This document shows, piece after piece, positions 21,159 through 31,451 of a stretch of DNA of 64,000 bases. The notes under the pieces are model-generated. The model saw only the letters and a list, made by a program, of their open reading frames with translations. It was not told the origin of the DNA and searched no databases. A program made the position numbers and the translations under genes. Position 1 is the stretch's first letter. The number at the start of each line of letters is the position of its first letter. Source of the DNA: Streptococcus sp. HF-1907 (lineage in GTDB: Bacteria > Bacillota > Bacilli > Lactobacillales > Streptococcaceae); the NCBI RefSeq assembly GCF_015594605.1, contig NZ_JADNQT010000010.1, forward strand, positions 1 to 64,000, in the 5' to 3' direction.

Positions 21159-21773
21159 ATGACAGTATCACCAAAAAGAAGTCTACTCAACATCCTTTTC
21201 ATCAACTTCTCCTTTATCCTTTCAAAGTAGTTTTACGATAGCTTTCTTGCCACTTATGCACATTACATCTCATCTTACGGCATGACCTTCGCCTTAGCTT
21301 TGAATGCCATCATCACCATTCTGCTGACCTACTTCACTTTTATCCTCTTTCATCTGGTCTACACTAGGCAGATTACTAGCAAGACCCTCATGGTCTCCTA
21401 CTTCCTCTACGGCTTGCTTTTGCTCTATGTTCTCTTCTTCAAAAACATCGGGGTACAGGGTTATTCTTTAAATCCCCTATCTTTCATTGGCGAGATAAAA
21501 AGCGGTAGCCGCTTTGTCCCTGTGATGAACCTGCTTATGTTCATCCCCCTCGGCTGCCTCTTTGTCCCAAGCAAGGAAAATCTCTTCCTATCATTTCTGG
21601 TCTTGCTCCTTGTTGAAAGCTGCCAATACGTCTTCCACCTTGGCGTCTTCGATTTAGGCGACATCACCCTCAACCTAGCAAGCATCCTCATCGGAAGCCT
21701 CTTGCACCATTTCTTTTTTGAAAAATGGCTGCGCAAGCATCTTGTCACCGATACAAATCATTTTTTGATGTGA
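21159..21773 (+). pseudogene. VanZ-family membrane protein, interrupted by an early stop
   Basis: A strong AAGGAGGT (21143-21150) precedes an ATG at 21159 that encodes MTVSPKRSLLNILFINFSF and then meets TAG at 21228-21230. The same frame continues without further stops (FYDSFLATYAHYISSYG) into the long ORF starting at Met 21282, which is a VanZ-like protein (163 residues, four helices, with NLLMFIPLGCLF and ESCQYVFHLGVFDLGDITLNLASILIG). The ATG at 21282 has no ribosome binding site. So either the gene is a nonsense mutant missing its first helix, or a truncated protein is made. VanZ proteins are linked to glycopeptide or lipoglycopeptide tolerance, but the role here is unknown. Confidence 0.8.
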
Positions 21774-21837
21774 AATTAGCCCCAGTCAACCTTCAAAAGC
21801 GCAAGCAATTTTTACAGCAATATCACTAAAACCAAAG

Positions 21838-21862
21838 AGAGGAAATCATAGCGACTTCCTCT
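21838..21862 (-). terminator. Terminator after icd (bidirectional)
   Basis: Stem AGAGGAA / TTCCTCT with A-rich and T-rich flanks on both sides, lying between convergent vanZ and icd. Confidence 0.75.
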
Positions 21863-21871
21863 TTATTTTGT

Positions 21872-23053
21872 CTAAAATTTGTCAATAATCTTTTCAGAAA
21901 AAGCTGACGTTGATAAGCCTTCTTGCCCTGTTAGTTGGGCGAAATCGGCGGTCACCTGACCAGCCTTTAAGGTTTCCTCTACAGCTCTTATGATGAGAGC
22001 GCCAGCCTCTTTCCAGCCCAAGTAATCTAGCATCATAACAGCTGACAAGAGAAGGGAGCAAGGATTGGCCTTATTTTGCCCTGCGATATCTGGCGCCGTG
22101 CCGTGCGTCGCTTCGAAGATGGCGTGACCTGTTGTGTAATTGATATTAGCACCTGGTGAAATACCGATTCCTCCCACCTGAGCAGCAACCGCATCGCTAG
22201 CATAGTCACCGTTGAGATTGGTCAGAGCCACCACTTGAAATTTATCAGGATTGAGCAAAATCTGTTGTAAGAAATTATCGGCGATAATGTCGTTGATGAC
22301 TAGGCGACCATCAGCAAGTTCTGTCGCGAACTCACGTTCAGCCAATTCGTAGCCCCACTTGCGAAAACCACCTTCGGTGAACTTCTGAATATTGCCCTTA
22401 TGAACCAGCGTAACCGTCGTCAATTTGTTCTCTAGCGCATACTGAATAGCAGAGCGAATAAGGCGTTCAGACCCTTCTTGCGAAATCGGCTTAATCCCGA
22501 TTGCAGAACTTTCTGGAAAACGGATTTTTGAAACACTCATCTCATTTTGAAGGAAATCAATGACCTTAGCCACTTCAGCCGTTCCTTTTTCCCACTCAAT
22601 ACCAGCATAAATATCCTCGGTATTTTCTCGAAAGATAGTGACGCTGGTCTTTTCAGGCTCTTTCAGAGGACTTGGAACTCCGTCAAAATAGCGGATAGGA
22701 CGGACGCAGGCAAACAAGTCTAATTCCTGACGAAGGGCGACATTGAGCGAACGCATGCCTTGACCAACAGGCGTTCCTAGGGGACCCTTGATAGCGACCA
22801 AATCCTCTTTGATGGTTTCTAGGGTTTTAGCCGGCAAAGATTGTCCGGTCAAGGCGACAGCTTTTTCACCCGCCAAAACCTCCTGCCAAGCAATAGAACG
22901 CTCATCAGCGTAAGCCTTTGCCACCGCCCTATCCACAATCTTTTGAACATTTTTCCAAATATCCTGACCGACACCATCGCCTTCAATATAAGAAATGATT
23001 GGGTGATTGGGAACCTGCAAAAGTCCTTCTTTCATGAAAATCTTATCTGCCAT
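21872..23053 (-). CDS. icd: Isocitrate dehydrogenase (NADP type)
   Basis: Converts isocitrate to 2-oxoglutarate with CO2 release. 393 residues. The substrate-binding stretch [23 protein letters not shown] contains the conserved serine. [12 protein letters not shown], the catalytic KGN ([23 protein letters not shown]) and the [29 protein letters not shown] motif are intact. RBS GGAGG lies across the citZ stop, two bases before the ATG context. Last of three genes acnA-citZ-icd that supply 2-oxoglutarate for glutamate; no other TCA genes are nearby, as expected in streptococci with an incomplete cycle. Confidence 0.95.
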   Translation of the reverse strand: MADKIFMKEGLLQVPNHPIISYIEGDGVGQDIWKNVQKIVDRAVAKAYADERSIAWQEVLAGEKAVALTGQSLPAKTLETIKEDLVAIKGPLGTPVGQGMRSLNVALRQELDLFACVRPIRYFDGVPSPLKEPEKTSVTIFRENTEDIYAGIEWEKGTAEVAKVIDFLQNEMSVSKIRFPESSAIGIKPISQEGSERLIRSAIQYALENKLTTVTLVHKGNIQKFTEGGFRKWGYELAEREFATELADGRLVINDIIADNFLQQILLNPDKFQVVALTNLNGDYASDAVAAQVGGIGISPGANINYTTGHAIFEATHGTAPDIAGQNKANPCSLLLSAVMMLDYLGWKEAGALIIRAVEETLKAGQVTADFAQLTGQEGLSTSAFSEKIIDKF

Positions 23054-23055
23054 AC

Positions 23056-24174
23056 TTACCTCCGATTGATAGGAATATAAACCAAATCTGACTGACCTGT
23101 GTAATATGAACGTGGACGAATGAGCTTGTTATTTTTCTTTTGCTCCTGCACATGGGCAATCCAACCCGCCATCCGACTCATAGCGAAAATCAAGGTGAAA
23201 ATATCACTGTCGATTCCTAGAGCATGGTAAACCGTCGCTGAATAAAAATCGACGTTAGGAATGAGCCCTTTCTCATGACGGATGAAATCTTCCACCTCTT
23301 GGGACAGATTGTAGAACTCTTCGTCATCCGTTCCCTGTGTCAGCGCAAGCGCCATTTCCTTCAAGTACTTCTCACGAGGGTCTGCCGTCTTATAAACACG
23401 GTGACCGAAGCCCATGATTTTTTCTTTAGAATCTAATTTTTGGCGCAGATAGCCTTCGGTATTGCCCGATTCACGAATATCCATGAGCATATCAAAGACA
23501 CGCTCGTTAGCGCCGCCATGAAGAGGTCCCTTGAGGGTGCCGATTGCCGTCGTCACGCAAGAATAAATATCGGTCAGAGTTGATGCCGTTACACGCGCCG
23601 CAAAGGTTGAAGCATTGAGCTCGTGGTCCGCATGAAGAATCAAGGCCTTATTGAAGGCACGAACTTCCAATTCTGTCGGTTCTTGACCTTTCAGCATATA
23701 GAGAAAATTAGCTGCAAAATTCAAATCTTCGCGCGGTTCAATAGGAGTCAGCCCCTGACGCAATCTAGCAAAAGCTGCGATAATCGTCGGAACCTTGGCC
23801 ATAATCTGAATGGATTGGTCGTAGGTCGCTTCTAAGGAATTCTCCTCAGCGTGAATATTATAAACACCCAGTAGCGAAACAGTTGACCGCAACACACTCA
23901 TGGGATGCAAATGCTTGCGCGACTGAATGAGAATACACTGCTCAACCGCATCCGAAATCTTGTACTCTTGTCGCAAGCGTTCCACAAAATGATTGAGTTC
24001 AATCTGCGTTGGCAGATGCAAGTTCCACAAGAGGTAAATGATTTCTTCAAAGGATGCGTTGTTGTCCATAAATTCAGAAATGTTATAGCCTGCGTAAGAC
24101 AGGACATCATTTTCGATAGCGCTGATACGCGTGTCGCAGGCAATGGTATCCTTCAAGCCCATACTCACTGTCAT
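23056..24174 (-). CDS. citZ: Citrate synthase
   Basis: Condenses acetyl-CoA and oxaloacetate. 372 residues, the short Gram-positive type. Catalytic residues sit in [15 protein letters not shown] and [14 protein letters not shown], with the Asp in [14 protein letters not shown]. The ATG overlaps the acnA stop (ATGA), with GGGGGA upstream. An internal Met (MGLKDT, 24162) matches many homologues and could also serve as start. Confidence 0.95.
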   Translation of the reverse strand: MTVSMGLKDTIACDTRISAIENDVLSYAGYNISEFMDNNASFEEIIYLLWNLHLPTQIELNHFVERLRQEYKISDAVEQCILIQSRKHLHPMSVLRSTVSLLGVYNIHAEENSLEATYDQSIQIMAKVPTIIAAFARLRQGLTPIEPREDLNFAANFLYMLKGQEPTELEVRAFNKALILHADHELNASTFAARVTASTLTDIYSCVTTAIGTLKGPLHGGANERVFDMLMDIRESGNTEGYLRQKLDSKEKIMGFGHRVYKTADPREKYLKEMALALTQGTDDEEFYNLSQEVEDFIRHEKGLIPNVDFYSATVYHALGIDSDIFTLIFAMSRMAGWIAHVQEQKKNNKLIRPRSYYTGQSDLVYIPINRR

Positions 24175-26837
24175 ACTAATTCCCCCATTTTCTTCCTAAC
24201 CACCATCGGTAAAATGCCACCGTAACGATAGTAGCGAATGTCCGCGTCAGCATCAAAACGCACCTTGGCTTGAAACTCTTTGACGCCCGCATCAGAAATA
24301 GCTCTTACTGTAACCACTTGACCAACTTGAACATCATCTGCCAAGTCAATATCAAAGCGTTCATAGCCCGTCAAACCGAGACTGTCAGCACTCTCTCCTT
24401 CCAAAAATTGTAAAGGAAGGATGCCCATCATGACAAGATTTGAGCGATGAATACGTTCAAACGATTCTGCTAAAACAGCTCTTACGCCAAGTAGATTAGC
24501 ACCTTTAGCCGCCCAGTCACGACTTGACCCCATACCGTAGTCCTTACCAGCAATGACTAGACTTCCGATTCCTTCTTCCTTGTAAGTCATGGCAACATCG
24601 TAAATTGGCTTAATTTCATCCTTATACATAGTCCAACCGCCAATTTTCCCGTCAGCCAATGCATTTTTGATGCGGATGTTAGCAAATGTCCCACGCATCA
24701 TCACCTCATGATTTCCACGACGGCTACCGTAAGAATTAAATTCTTGATAGTCAACACCGTGTTTCATGAGGTATTTAGCTGCTGGGCTGTTGCGAGCAAT
24801 ATTCCCTGCTGGTGAAATATGGTCTGTGGTGACCGTATCGCCAAATTTTGCCAGCACAGCTAGATTTTTCAATGGTGAAATGGTCAAATCTTCCTTCATG
24901 TTATCAAAATAAGGTGGATTTTGGATATAAGTTGACGCTTGATTCCAATCATAATTGTGACCTGTACTGGTCTCAATAGCATTCCAAGCTTGGCTATCTG
25001 TAAAGACTTGCTTGTATTCTTCCGCAAACAAATCACGTGTGACATACTTGTCCACATAAGCTGCCACCTCATCTTGATGTGGCATGATATCGTCTAGATA
25101 AACCGCTCTGCCATTGTCATCAAAACCAAGAGGTTCTGTGGTCAAATCGATATTGGTCGTACCAGCCAAAGCATAAGCCACCACAAGCGGTGGGCTAGCT
25201 AGGAAATTAGCCTTGACCAAAGGATTGATGCGTCCCTCGAAGTTACGGTTTCCTGACAAGACACCAGACACCAGCAAATCCTCTGACTTAATAGCTTCTG
25301 CCACCTCAGGCAAGAGGTCACCAGAATTCCCGATGCAGGTCGTACAGCCGTAGCCGACCAGATTAAAGCCAAGTTTATTCAAATAATCCTGAAGACCAGA
25401 ATTTCTGAGGTAGCCAGTCACGACTTTTGACCCGGGCGCCAGCGATGTTTTTACCGTCTTAGGAACTGTTAAGCCACGTTCGACGGCCTTTTTGGCCAAT
25501 AGCCCAGCTGACATGAGAACATAGGGATTGGACGTGTTGGTACAAGAGGTGATAGCCGCAATAGCCACATGCCCTGTTGAAATTGTCACATCCTCATCTG
25601 CAAAGTGTACAGTAGCTGATTTTGTGATTTCTTCATCTGTCAAACCAAAACCACGTACACCAACTTCTCGAGTCAGACTATTTTGGAACTCTGCCTTAGC
25701 ATCCGTCAAAGCAATCAAGTCCTGAGGACGCTTAGGACCGGAAATAGACGGTTGAATTGTTGACAAATCAAGCTCTACAACCTTGGTATAGGTCGGTGTT
25801 GATTGGTCATCATAGAAAAGATGATTTGTTTTAGCATAAGCTTCCGTAAGCGCGATATGATCTTCCGAGCGATTAGTCAAGCGCATGTAGTTGAGGGTTT
25901 CATGGTCGATAGGGAAGTAGCCACAAGTTGCACCATACTCAGGTGCCATGTTAGAAACCGTTGCACGTTCTGCCAAGGACAAATTGCCCAAGCCAGGGCC
26001 GAAAAATTCAACGAACTTGCCAACAACATTTTCCTGACGAAGCACTTGAGTCACTTTCAAGGCAAGGTCTGTTGCGGTAGCGATTTTTGGCAAAGTCCCC
26101 GTCAAACGAACACCGATAACCTCAGGAACTGGGAAGTAAGAAGCTTCTCCCAACATAGCTGCCTCAGCTTCGATACCACCGACCCCCCAACCTAGAACAC
26201 CGATACCGTTAATCATAGTCGTGTGGCTATCAGTTCCAAACATAGAGTCAGGGTACAAAAGACCATCTTTTTCGATGATGACATCGCTCAAAAATTCGAT
26301 GTTGACTTGGTGGATGATACCCGTTGCTGGAGGAACTGCTCGGTAGTTGTCAAAAGCCTCCTCAGCCCATTTTAGAAATTCATAGCGCTCGCTATTACGC
26401 GAAAATTCCAGTGCCATATTTTCTTCCAAGGCAGTCTCACGACCGAAAACATCCACCTGAACGCTGTGGTCAATGACCAAATCGACAGGAATCTCAGGAT
26501 TGATTAACTCAGGATCGCCACCACGTGCAACCAATGCATCACGCATAGAAGCAAGATCCACCACAACTGGCACACCTGTGAAATCCTGCAAAATCACGCG
26601 GCTGGGTTTAAAAGGAACCTCACCTTTAGGAGCAGAGGCTTGATAAGCAATCAGATTAGCAATGTCATCATTTGTAACACTACTACCATCTTTTTTTCGC
26701 AATAAACTCTCTAATAAAATACGGATAGTATAAGGGAGATTACTAATATCTATACCAGCATTTTGGCAAGCTAGAGCTACATCAAAATAAGAAAAACTGT
26801 TTAGTCCATGATTAAGTGTCTTTTTGCTATCTATCAC
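24171..26837 (-). CDS. acnA: Aconitate hydratase A
   Basis: Fe-S isomerase of citrate to isocitrate. About 889 residues, AcnA/IRP type. The three cluster cysteines are in [10 protein letters not shown] and [11 protein letters not shown]; the C-terminal swivel domain has [13 protein letters not shown] and [19 protein letters not shown]. No ATG is available at the front. The TTG at 26846 is one base from the GGAGG box, whereas the GTG at 26837 has ten bases of spacing, so I take GTG ([11 protein letters not shown]). It is first in acnA-citZ-icd, and its cluster depends on the suf system in the same window. Confidence 0.93.
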   Translation of the reverse strand: MIDSKKTLNHGLNSFSYFDVALACQNAGIDISNLPYTIRILLESLLRKKDGSSVTNDDIANLIAYQASAPKGEVPFKPSRVILQDFTGVPVVVDLASMRDALVARGGDPELINPEIPVDLVIDHSVQVDVFGRETALEENMALEFSRNSERYEFLKWAEEAFDNYRAVPPATGIIHQVNIEFLSDVIIEKDGLLYPDSMFGTDSHTTMINGIGVLGWGVGGIEAEAAMLGEASYFPVPEVIGVRLTGTLPKIATATDLALKVTQVLRQENVVGKFVEFFGPGLGNLSLAERATVSNMAPEYGATCGYFPIDHETLNYMRLTNRSEDHIALTEAYAKTNHLFYDDQSTPTYTKVVELDLSTIQPSISGPKRPQDLIALTDAKAEFQNSLTREVGVRGFGLTDEEITKSATVHFADEDVTISTGHVAIAAITSCTNTSNPYVLMSAGLLAKKAVERGLTVPKTVKTSLAPGSKVVTGYLRNSGLQDYLNKLGFNLVGYGCTTCIGNSGDLLPEVAEAIKSEDLLVSGVLSGNRNFEGRINPLVKANFLASPPLVVAYALAGTTNIDLTTEPLGFDDNGRAVYLDDIMPHQDEVAAYVDKYVTRDLFAEEYKQVFTDSQAWNAIETSTGHNYDWNQASTYIQNPPYFDNMKEDLTISPLKNLAVLAKFGDTVTTDHISPAGNIARNSPAAKYLMKHGVDYQEFNSYGSRRGNHEVMMRGTFANIRIKNALADGKIGGWTMYKDEIKPIYDVAMTYKEEGIGSLVIAGKDYGMGSSRDWAAKGANLLGVRAVLAESFERIHRSNLVMMGILPLQFLEGESADSLGLTGYERFDIDLADDVQVGQVVTVRAISDAGVKEFQAKVRFDADADIRYYRYGGILPMVVRKKMGELV

Positions 26838-26868
26838 TATATCCAAACCTCCATTTTATATTGGAATT

Positions 26869-26897
26869 ATTATACAATAATCTGAAAATTTGGTCAA
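26869..26897 (-). promoter_or_regulatory. acnA promoter with CodY-like box in the spacer
   Basis: Minus strand: TTGACC (26892-26897), 17-base spacer, TATAAT (26869-26874). The spacer contains AATTTTCAGATTATT (26876-26890), two mismatches from the CodY consensus. A bound CodY dimer here would block RNA polymerase directly. Confidence 0.75.
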
Positions 26898-27063
26898 TAG
26901 TTTTTCTGTCTATTGTGTTATATTTTATGACATATGTAGTTTGCGATCAACTTCATTAGGCATCGTCATACTCCAAGTAATTACAAATAATCAGTAGAAA
27001 ATACTCATTTCGCTATGCCAATTTGATTATTTCATCTATTTTGATATAGATTTATAAAAAAAC

Positions 27064-27109
27064 TTTACCAGTTAAGTATTTTGTGCTATACTATTTCTGT
27101 TAACGTTAA
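27064..27109 (+). promoter_or_regulatory. Promoter of the 39-residue gene with a palindrome at the start site
   Basis: TTTACC (27064-27069), 17 bases, TATACT (27087-27092) with a TG extension. The perfect 10-bp palindrome TTAACGTTAA at 27100-27109 covers the expected transcription start, a typical repressor position. Confidence 0.6.
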
Positions 27110-27131
27110 TAATACTTTCAAGGAGGTGCTT

Positions 27132-27251
27132 ATGGCGGAAAAAACTGATTTATCGTCTGCCTACCGTAGACTCAAAAGTCCTAATATCAAGACGCGCAAA
27201 CGAGCTTTAAAAATCATTCATGACTACAAACGTTATGGAAAGAAAGCTTGA
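27132..27251 (+). CDS. Conserved small basic protein, 39 residues
   Basis: ATG at 27132 preceded by AGGAGG (27121-27126); the product starts MAEKTDLSSAYRRLKSP and continues NIKTRKRALKIIHDYKRYG, ending at TGA 27249-27251. It is rich in Lys and Arg, has no hydrophobic segment, and is flanked by its own promoter and a strong terminator, so it is a real monocistronic gene. I recall similar 35-50 residue proteins in lactic acid bacteria labelled putative metal homeostasis protein, but I cannot confirm this and the sequence shows no metal-binding Cys or clustered His. Binding to nucleic acid or a membrane is equally possible. Confidence 0.8.
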   Translation: MAEKTDLSSAYRRLKSPNIKTRKRALKIIHDYKRYGKKA

Positions 27252-27273
27252 TTAAAACAGTATAAGTTCAGAC

Positions 27274-27314
27274 AAAAAGGTAGCAACCCTCTCTCCAGGT
27301 TGCTACCTTTTTTT
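27274..27314. terminator. Strong bidirectional terminator
   Basis: Perfect ten-base stem GGTAGCAACC / GGTTGCTACC (27279-27288, 27298-27307) with A5 before and T7 after. It serves the 39-residue gene on plus and the SPFH gene on minus. Confidence 0.93.
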
Positions 27315-27386
27315 AATTATAGTTATGACTATTCAAGTATTACCGACACCTTATTGCTTTCTACCATAAAAACAAACGAACTTACC

Positions 27387-28274
27387 TTATTTAGCTTTTA
27401 AAGCTGACAAAACTTGCGTACGGACATCTTCCACACCTTCTGGACCATTTGGCAAGAAAATCGTTTGATTTCCTTTAGCCGCAAAAGTATTGAGCGTATC
27501 TAGATACTGGTTTGTCAAAAGAATTGACATGATTTGTTCTTCATTTAGGGTCACATTAGCATCTTTGAGTTCTTGAATGGATTCAGCCAGACCGTCAACA
27601 ATGGCTTTACGTTGTTGGGCAATACCGACCCCGTGAAGGCGGTCTTTTTCAGCCTCAGCTTCGGCAGCTGTGACGATTTTGATTTTATCAGCTTCTGCCA
27701 ATTCTTGGGCCGCCACACGTTTACGTTGCGCAGCATTGATTTCATTCATAGATTGCTTGACTTCGGCGTCAGGCTCTACCTTGGTAATCAAGGTTTTGAC
27801 GATAATATAACCGTAAGTTGACATTTCTTCTGCCACTTGATGTTGCACTTCGAGGGCGATTTCATCTTTCTTTTCAAACAATTCATCCAAAGTTAGTTTG
27901 GGAACAGAAGAACGAAGTGCGTCTTCGATGTAAGACTTGATTTGTGACTCTGGTTTCATGAGTTTGTAGTAAGCATCCGTTACATTTTGCTCATTGACAC
28001 GGTATTGAGTCGCAACATTTAAGGTAACAAAGACATTATCCTTAGTCTTGGTTTCAACAACAATCTCAGATTGCAAGAGTCGTAACTGGACACGTGCAGC
28101 AATTTTATCAATCCCTAAAGGCAAGCGAACGTGAATCCCGCTGGTAGCCGTTGCCTGATATTTCCCAAAGCGCTCAATGATTGCAACTGACTGTTGCTTG
28201 ACAACATAGAGACCGCTCGAAATTACCAGAATGACGATAAATAAAATAAAAATCACAAAAATAAGTAAAAACAT
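27387..28274 (-). CDS. SPFH/Band 7 (stomatin-like) membrane protein
   Basis: Membrane-organising protein of the stomatin/prohibitin/flotillin superfamily, 295 residues. One N-terminal helix (3-25), then the Band 7 domain (VVKQQSVAIIERFGKYQATATSGIHVRLPLGIDKIAAR through about residue 190), then an alanine/glutamate-rich coiled coil (AAQRKRVAAQELAEADKIK, AEAEAEKDR). Such proteins form oligomeric microdomains and often control proteases such as FtsH; the specific partner here is unknown. No NfeD gene is adjacent, unlike in many flotillin loci. RBS GGAGG ten bases before the ATG. Confidence 0.9.
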   Translation of the reverse strand: MFLLIFVIFILFIVILVISSGLYVVKQQSVAIIERFGKYQATATSGIHVRLPLGIDKIAARVQLRLLQSEIVVETKTKDNVFVTLNVATQYRVNEQNVTDAYYKLMKPESQIKSYIEDALRSSVPKLTLDELFEKKDEIALEVQHQVAEEMSTYGYIIVKTLITKVEPDAEVKQSMNEINAAQRKRVAAQELAEADKIKIVTAAEAEAEKDRLHGVGIAQQRKAIVDGLAESIQELKDANVTLNEEQIMSILLTNQYLDTLNTFAAKGNQTIFLPNGPEGVEDVRTQVLSALKAK

Positions 28275-28404
28275 AGTCCTAAAACCTCCTAAACTACATT
28301 ATTTTCTATAAAAATAATTACCAAAAAGAGCAATCATTGCAGACCTCATAACAAACTAAGTCGCAGTCATCGGTATCACCTATTTGTGTTTTTTTGTTAA
28401 TACA

Positions 28405-28432
28405 ATTATATTTTATTTAGCTATAAAGTCAA
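28405..28432 (-). promoter_or_regulatory. Promoter of the SPFH gene
   Basis: TTGACT (28427-28432), 16 bases, TATAAT (28405-28410) on the minus strand. The resulting leader would be about 125 nt, long for this genome, with no riboswitch that I recognise. Confidence 0.7.
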
Positions 28433-28444
28433 GAAAAAACTTTA

Positions 28445-28473
28445 AAAAAGAAGTTAAGACAAAAAGTCTCAAC
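28445..28473 (-). terminator. ilv operon terminator
   Basis: Minus strand GTTGAGAC / GTCTTAAC stem with a T5 loop, then TTCTTTTTT. It follows ilvA by 42 bases. Confidence 0.75.
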
Positions 28474-28514
28474 CTCTCATTTATAGTTTCAACCTACTAC
28501 CAGTCGCACTCTCG

Positions 28515-29765
28515 TCAGACTAGCAAATTATAAAGGCTTTCATTCCCGTGAAGGTTAATGTAAGATGGGTCAAAGTTTGATAGACGCTCTAGTAAAGCAG
28601 GATAATCTTTCTTGTCCGCTAAGGCAACCCCAATCAAAACAGGTCCTTTTCCTCGACTAGCGCGCTTGATGTATTCAAAACGAGTAATATCGTCATCTGG
28701 TCCCAAGATATTGTTTACAAATTCACGGAGGGCACCTGGACGTTGTGGGAAATTAACCACGAAATAATGTTTAACACCATCATAAATAAGGGCACGCTCT
28801 TCCATTTCCTGCATACGGTTGATATCATTATTACCGCCTGAGATGATGCAAACAACTGTTTTACCCTTAATCTCGTCTTTCATGACTTCAAGCGCAGCGA
28901 TGCTGGCAGCTCCTGCCGGCTCTGCAATAATCCCTTGCTTAGAATACATGTCAATCAAAGTTTCTGAAATCAAGCCTTCGTCCACACCGACCAATGTATC
29001 AACATATCGACGAGCGACTTCATAAGTGTTATCACCAACTTTTTGGACCGCAATCCCATCCGCAAACTTATCAATGGTTTCCAATTTCACAGGATGTCCC
29101 TTGTCAAAGGCTGCGCGCATGCTACGTGCACCGTTAGCTTCCACACCAACCACTTCGATTTCAGGAGCAACATCTTTCATGTAAGTTGCTACGCCAGCAA
29201 TCAAGCCACCGCCACCAACTGGAACGAAGATGTTATCAAAATTAACGCCTTCTGCTTGTGACTGCTCATAAATCTCATAGGCAACCGTTCCTTGACCAGC
29301 CTGAACATTATCATCATCAAAAGGTGCGATAAAGGTCATGCCTTCTGCTTTGGTATACTCTTGAGCAGCAGCTGCTGACGCATCAAAAGTATCTCCAACT
29401 AATTTAATGGTTACGAAAGGACCGCCAAAGAAACGGACTTGTCCAACTTTTTGTTGTGGTGTCGTGATAGGCATGAAAATTGTTGCAGGAATTTTCATTT
29501 CATTACAAGTATAGGCCACCCCTTGGGCGTGATTTCCAGCACTAGCACAGACTACTCCACGACTTTTATCTTCGTCAGATAGTTGGTGAATAGCATAATA
29601 AGCCCCACGAATTTTGAAAGAACGAACTTTTTGCATGTTTTCACGTTTGAGGTAAACAGTCGCTCCATATTTTTCTGATAAATAACGGTCAAAATCAAGT
29701 GGTGTACGTTCTACAACATCTTTCAAGACTTGATAAGCCGCTACAACATCCTTAGCTGTAATCAT
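28515..29765 (-). CDS. ilvA: Threonine dehydratase (biosynthetic)
   Basis: PLP enzyme that deaminates threonine to 2-oxobutyrate, the entry to isoleucine. 416 residues. PLP lysine in VRSFKIRGAYYAI, phosphate-binding GGGGL in VPVGGGGLIAG, catalytic and regulatory domains as in the short IlvA form with one C-terminal ACT-like domain (FVVNFPQRPGALREFVN). RBS GAGGA. Last gene after ilvC with a hairpin in between. Confidence 0.95.
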   Translation of the reverse strand: MITAKDVVAAYQVLKDVVERTPLDFDRYLSEKYGATVYLKRENMQKVRSFKIRGAYYAIHQLSDEDKSRGVVCASAGNHAQGVAYTCNEMKIPATIFMPITTPQQKVGQVRFFGGPFVTIKLVGDTFDASAAAAQEYTKAEGMTFIAPFDDDNVQAGQGTVAYEIYEQSQAEGVNFDNIFVPVGGGGLIAGVATYMKDVAPEIEVVGVEANGARSMRAAFDKGHPVKLETIDKFADGIAVQKVGDNTYEVARRYVDTLVGVDEGLISETLIDMYSKQGIIAEPAGAASIAALEVMKDEIKGKTVVCIISGGNNDINRMQEMEERALIYDGVKHYFVVNFPQRPGALREFVNNILGPDDDITRFEYIKRASRGKGPVLIGVALADKKDYPALLERLSNFDPSYINLHGNESLYNLLV

Positions 29766-29830
29766 TACATTTCCTCTTTATTCTAAGGCATTAACGCCAA
29801 GTTAAGTTAATTGTGTAAAAACAGGCAAAA

Positions 29831-29848
29831 GCGCCGGTAAGCCGACGC
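29831..29848 (-). terminator. Intercistronic hairpin between ilvC and ilvA
   Basis: Minus strand GCGTCGG / CCGGCGC (one G-U), four-base loop, then TTTTGCCTGTTTTT. Probably a partial terminator or stability element that lowers ilvA relative to ilvC. Confidence 0.55.
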
Positions 29849-29876
29849 TGAATCTTTACCTTAATTGGCTAATATC

Positions 29877-30926
<1,050 letters not shown>

Positions 30927-30968
30927 TTATTTATTGCCCGAAGGCATAGTTAACTAAGTTTAAAAGAT

Positions 30969-31451
30969 TTATGAAAAATCTCGGGAGAATCCTGTGGCGC
31001 CTGTACGAGCAATATTGCGGATTCCATAAGGTTGAATAACTCTAATCAAGGCCTCAATCTTATCTGCATCACCTGTCATCTGAATCGTGATAGACTTAGG
31101 TGCCACATCAACAACATTAGCACGGAAAGGCTGGATAATCGCTAAAATTTCAGCACGCTTAACTGGTGGTGCAGAAACTTTAATCAGAATAACTTCACGT
31201 TCCAAGTGAGGAATATCCGTGATATCACGGACACGAACCACATCAATCAAGCGATTGAGTTGCTTAATGATTTGTTCAACTTCCTCCAGATTTTCAACAT
31301 CAATGATGATGGTAATTCGTGAAATATCTGGAATATCCGTGTGTCCAACGGAGATGGATTCAATATTGACCTGTCTGCGAGAAAGCACACCTGTGAAGCG
31401 ATTGAGAACACCAGTTGAGTTTTTCAGTTTTGCTGTTAACATTCTACGCAT
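30969..31451 (-). CDS. ilvN: Acetolactate synthase small (regulatory) subunit
   Basis: ACT-domain subunit that gives valine feedback control of IlvB. 160 residues with an N-terminal ACT domain (LTAKLKNSTGVLNRFTGVLSRRQVNIESISVG) and a C-terminal regulatory domain (MTGDADKIEALIRVIQPYGI). Overlaps ilvB by eight bases; GGGGGTG lies upstream. Confidence 0.96.
   Translation of the reverse strand: MRRMLTAKLKNSTGVLNRFTGVLSRRQVNIESISVGHTDIPDISRITIIIDVENLEEVEQIIKQLNRLIDVVRVRDITDIPHLEREVILIKVSAPPVKRAEILAIIQPFRANVVDVAPKSITIQMTGDADKIEALIRVIQPYGIRNIARTGATGFSRDFS

Noticed and set aside
21461..21748. 95-residue minus-strand ORF over vanZ
   Set aside because: Shadow of the membrane protein frame; no RBS and no recognisable motif.
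28299..28349. 16-codon ORF in the SPFH gene leader
   Set aside because: MRSAMIALFGNYFYRK has no ribosome binding site, so chance is the simpler reading.
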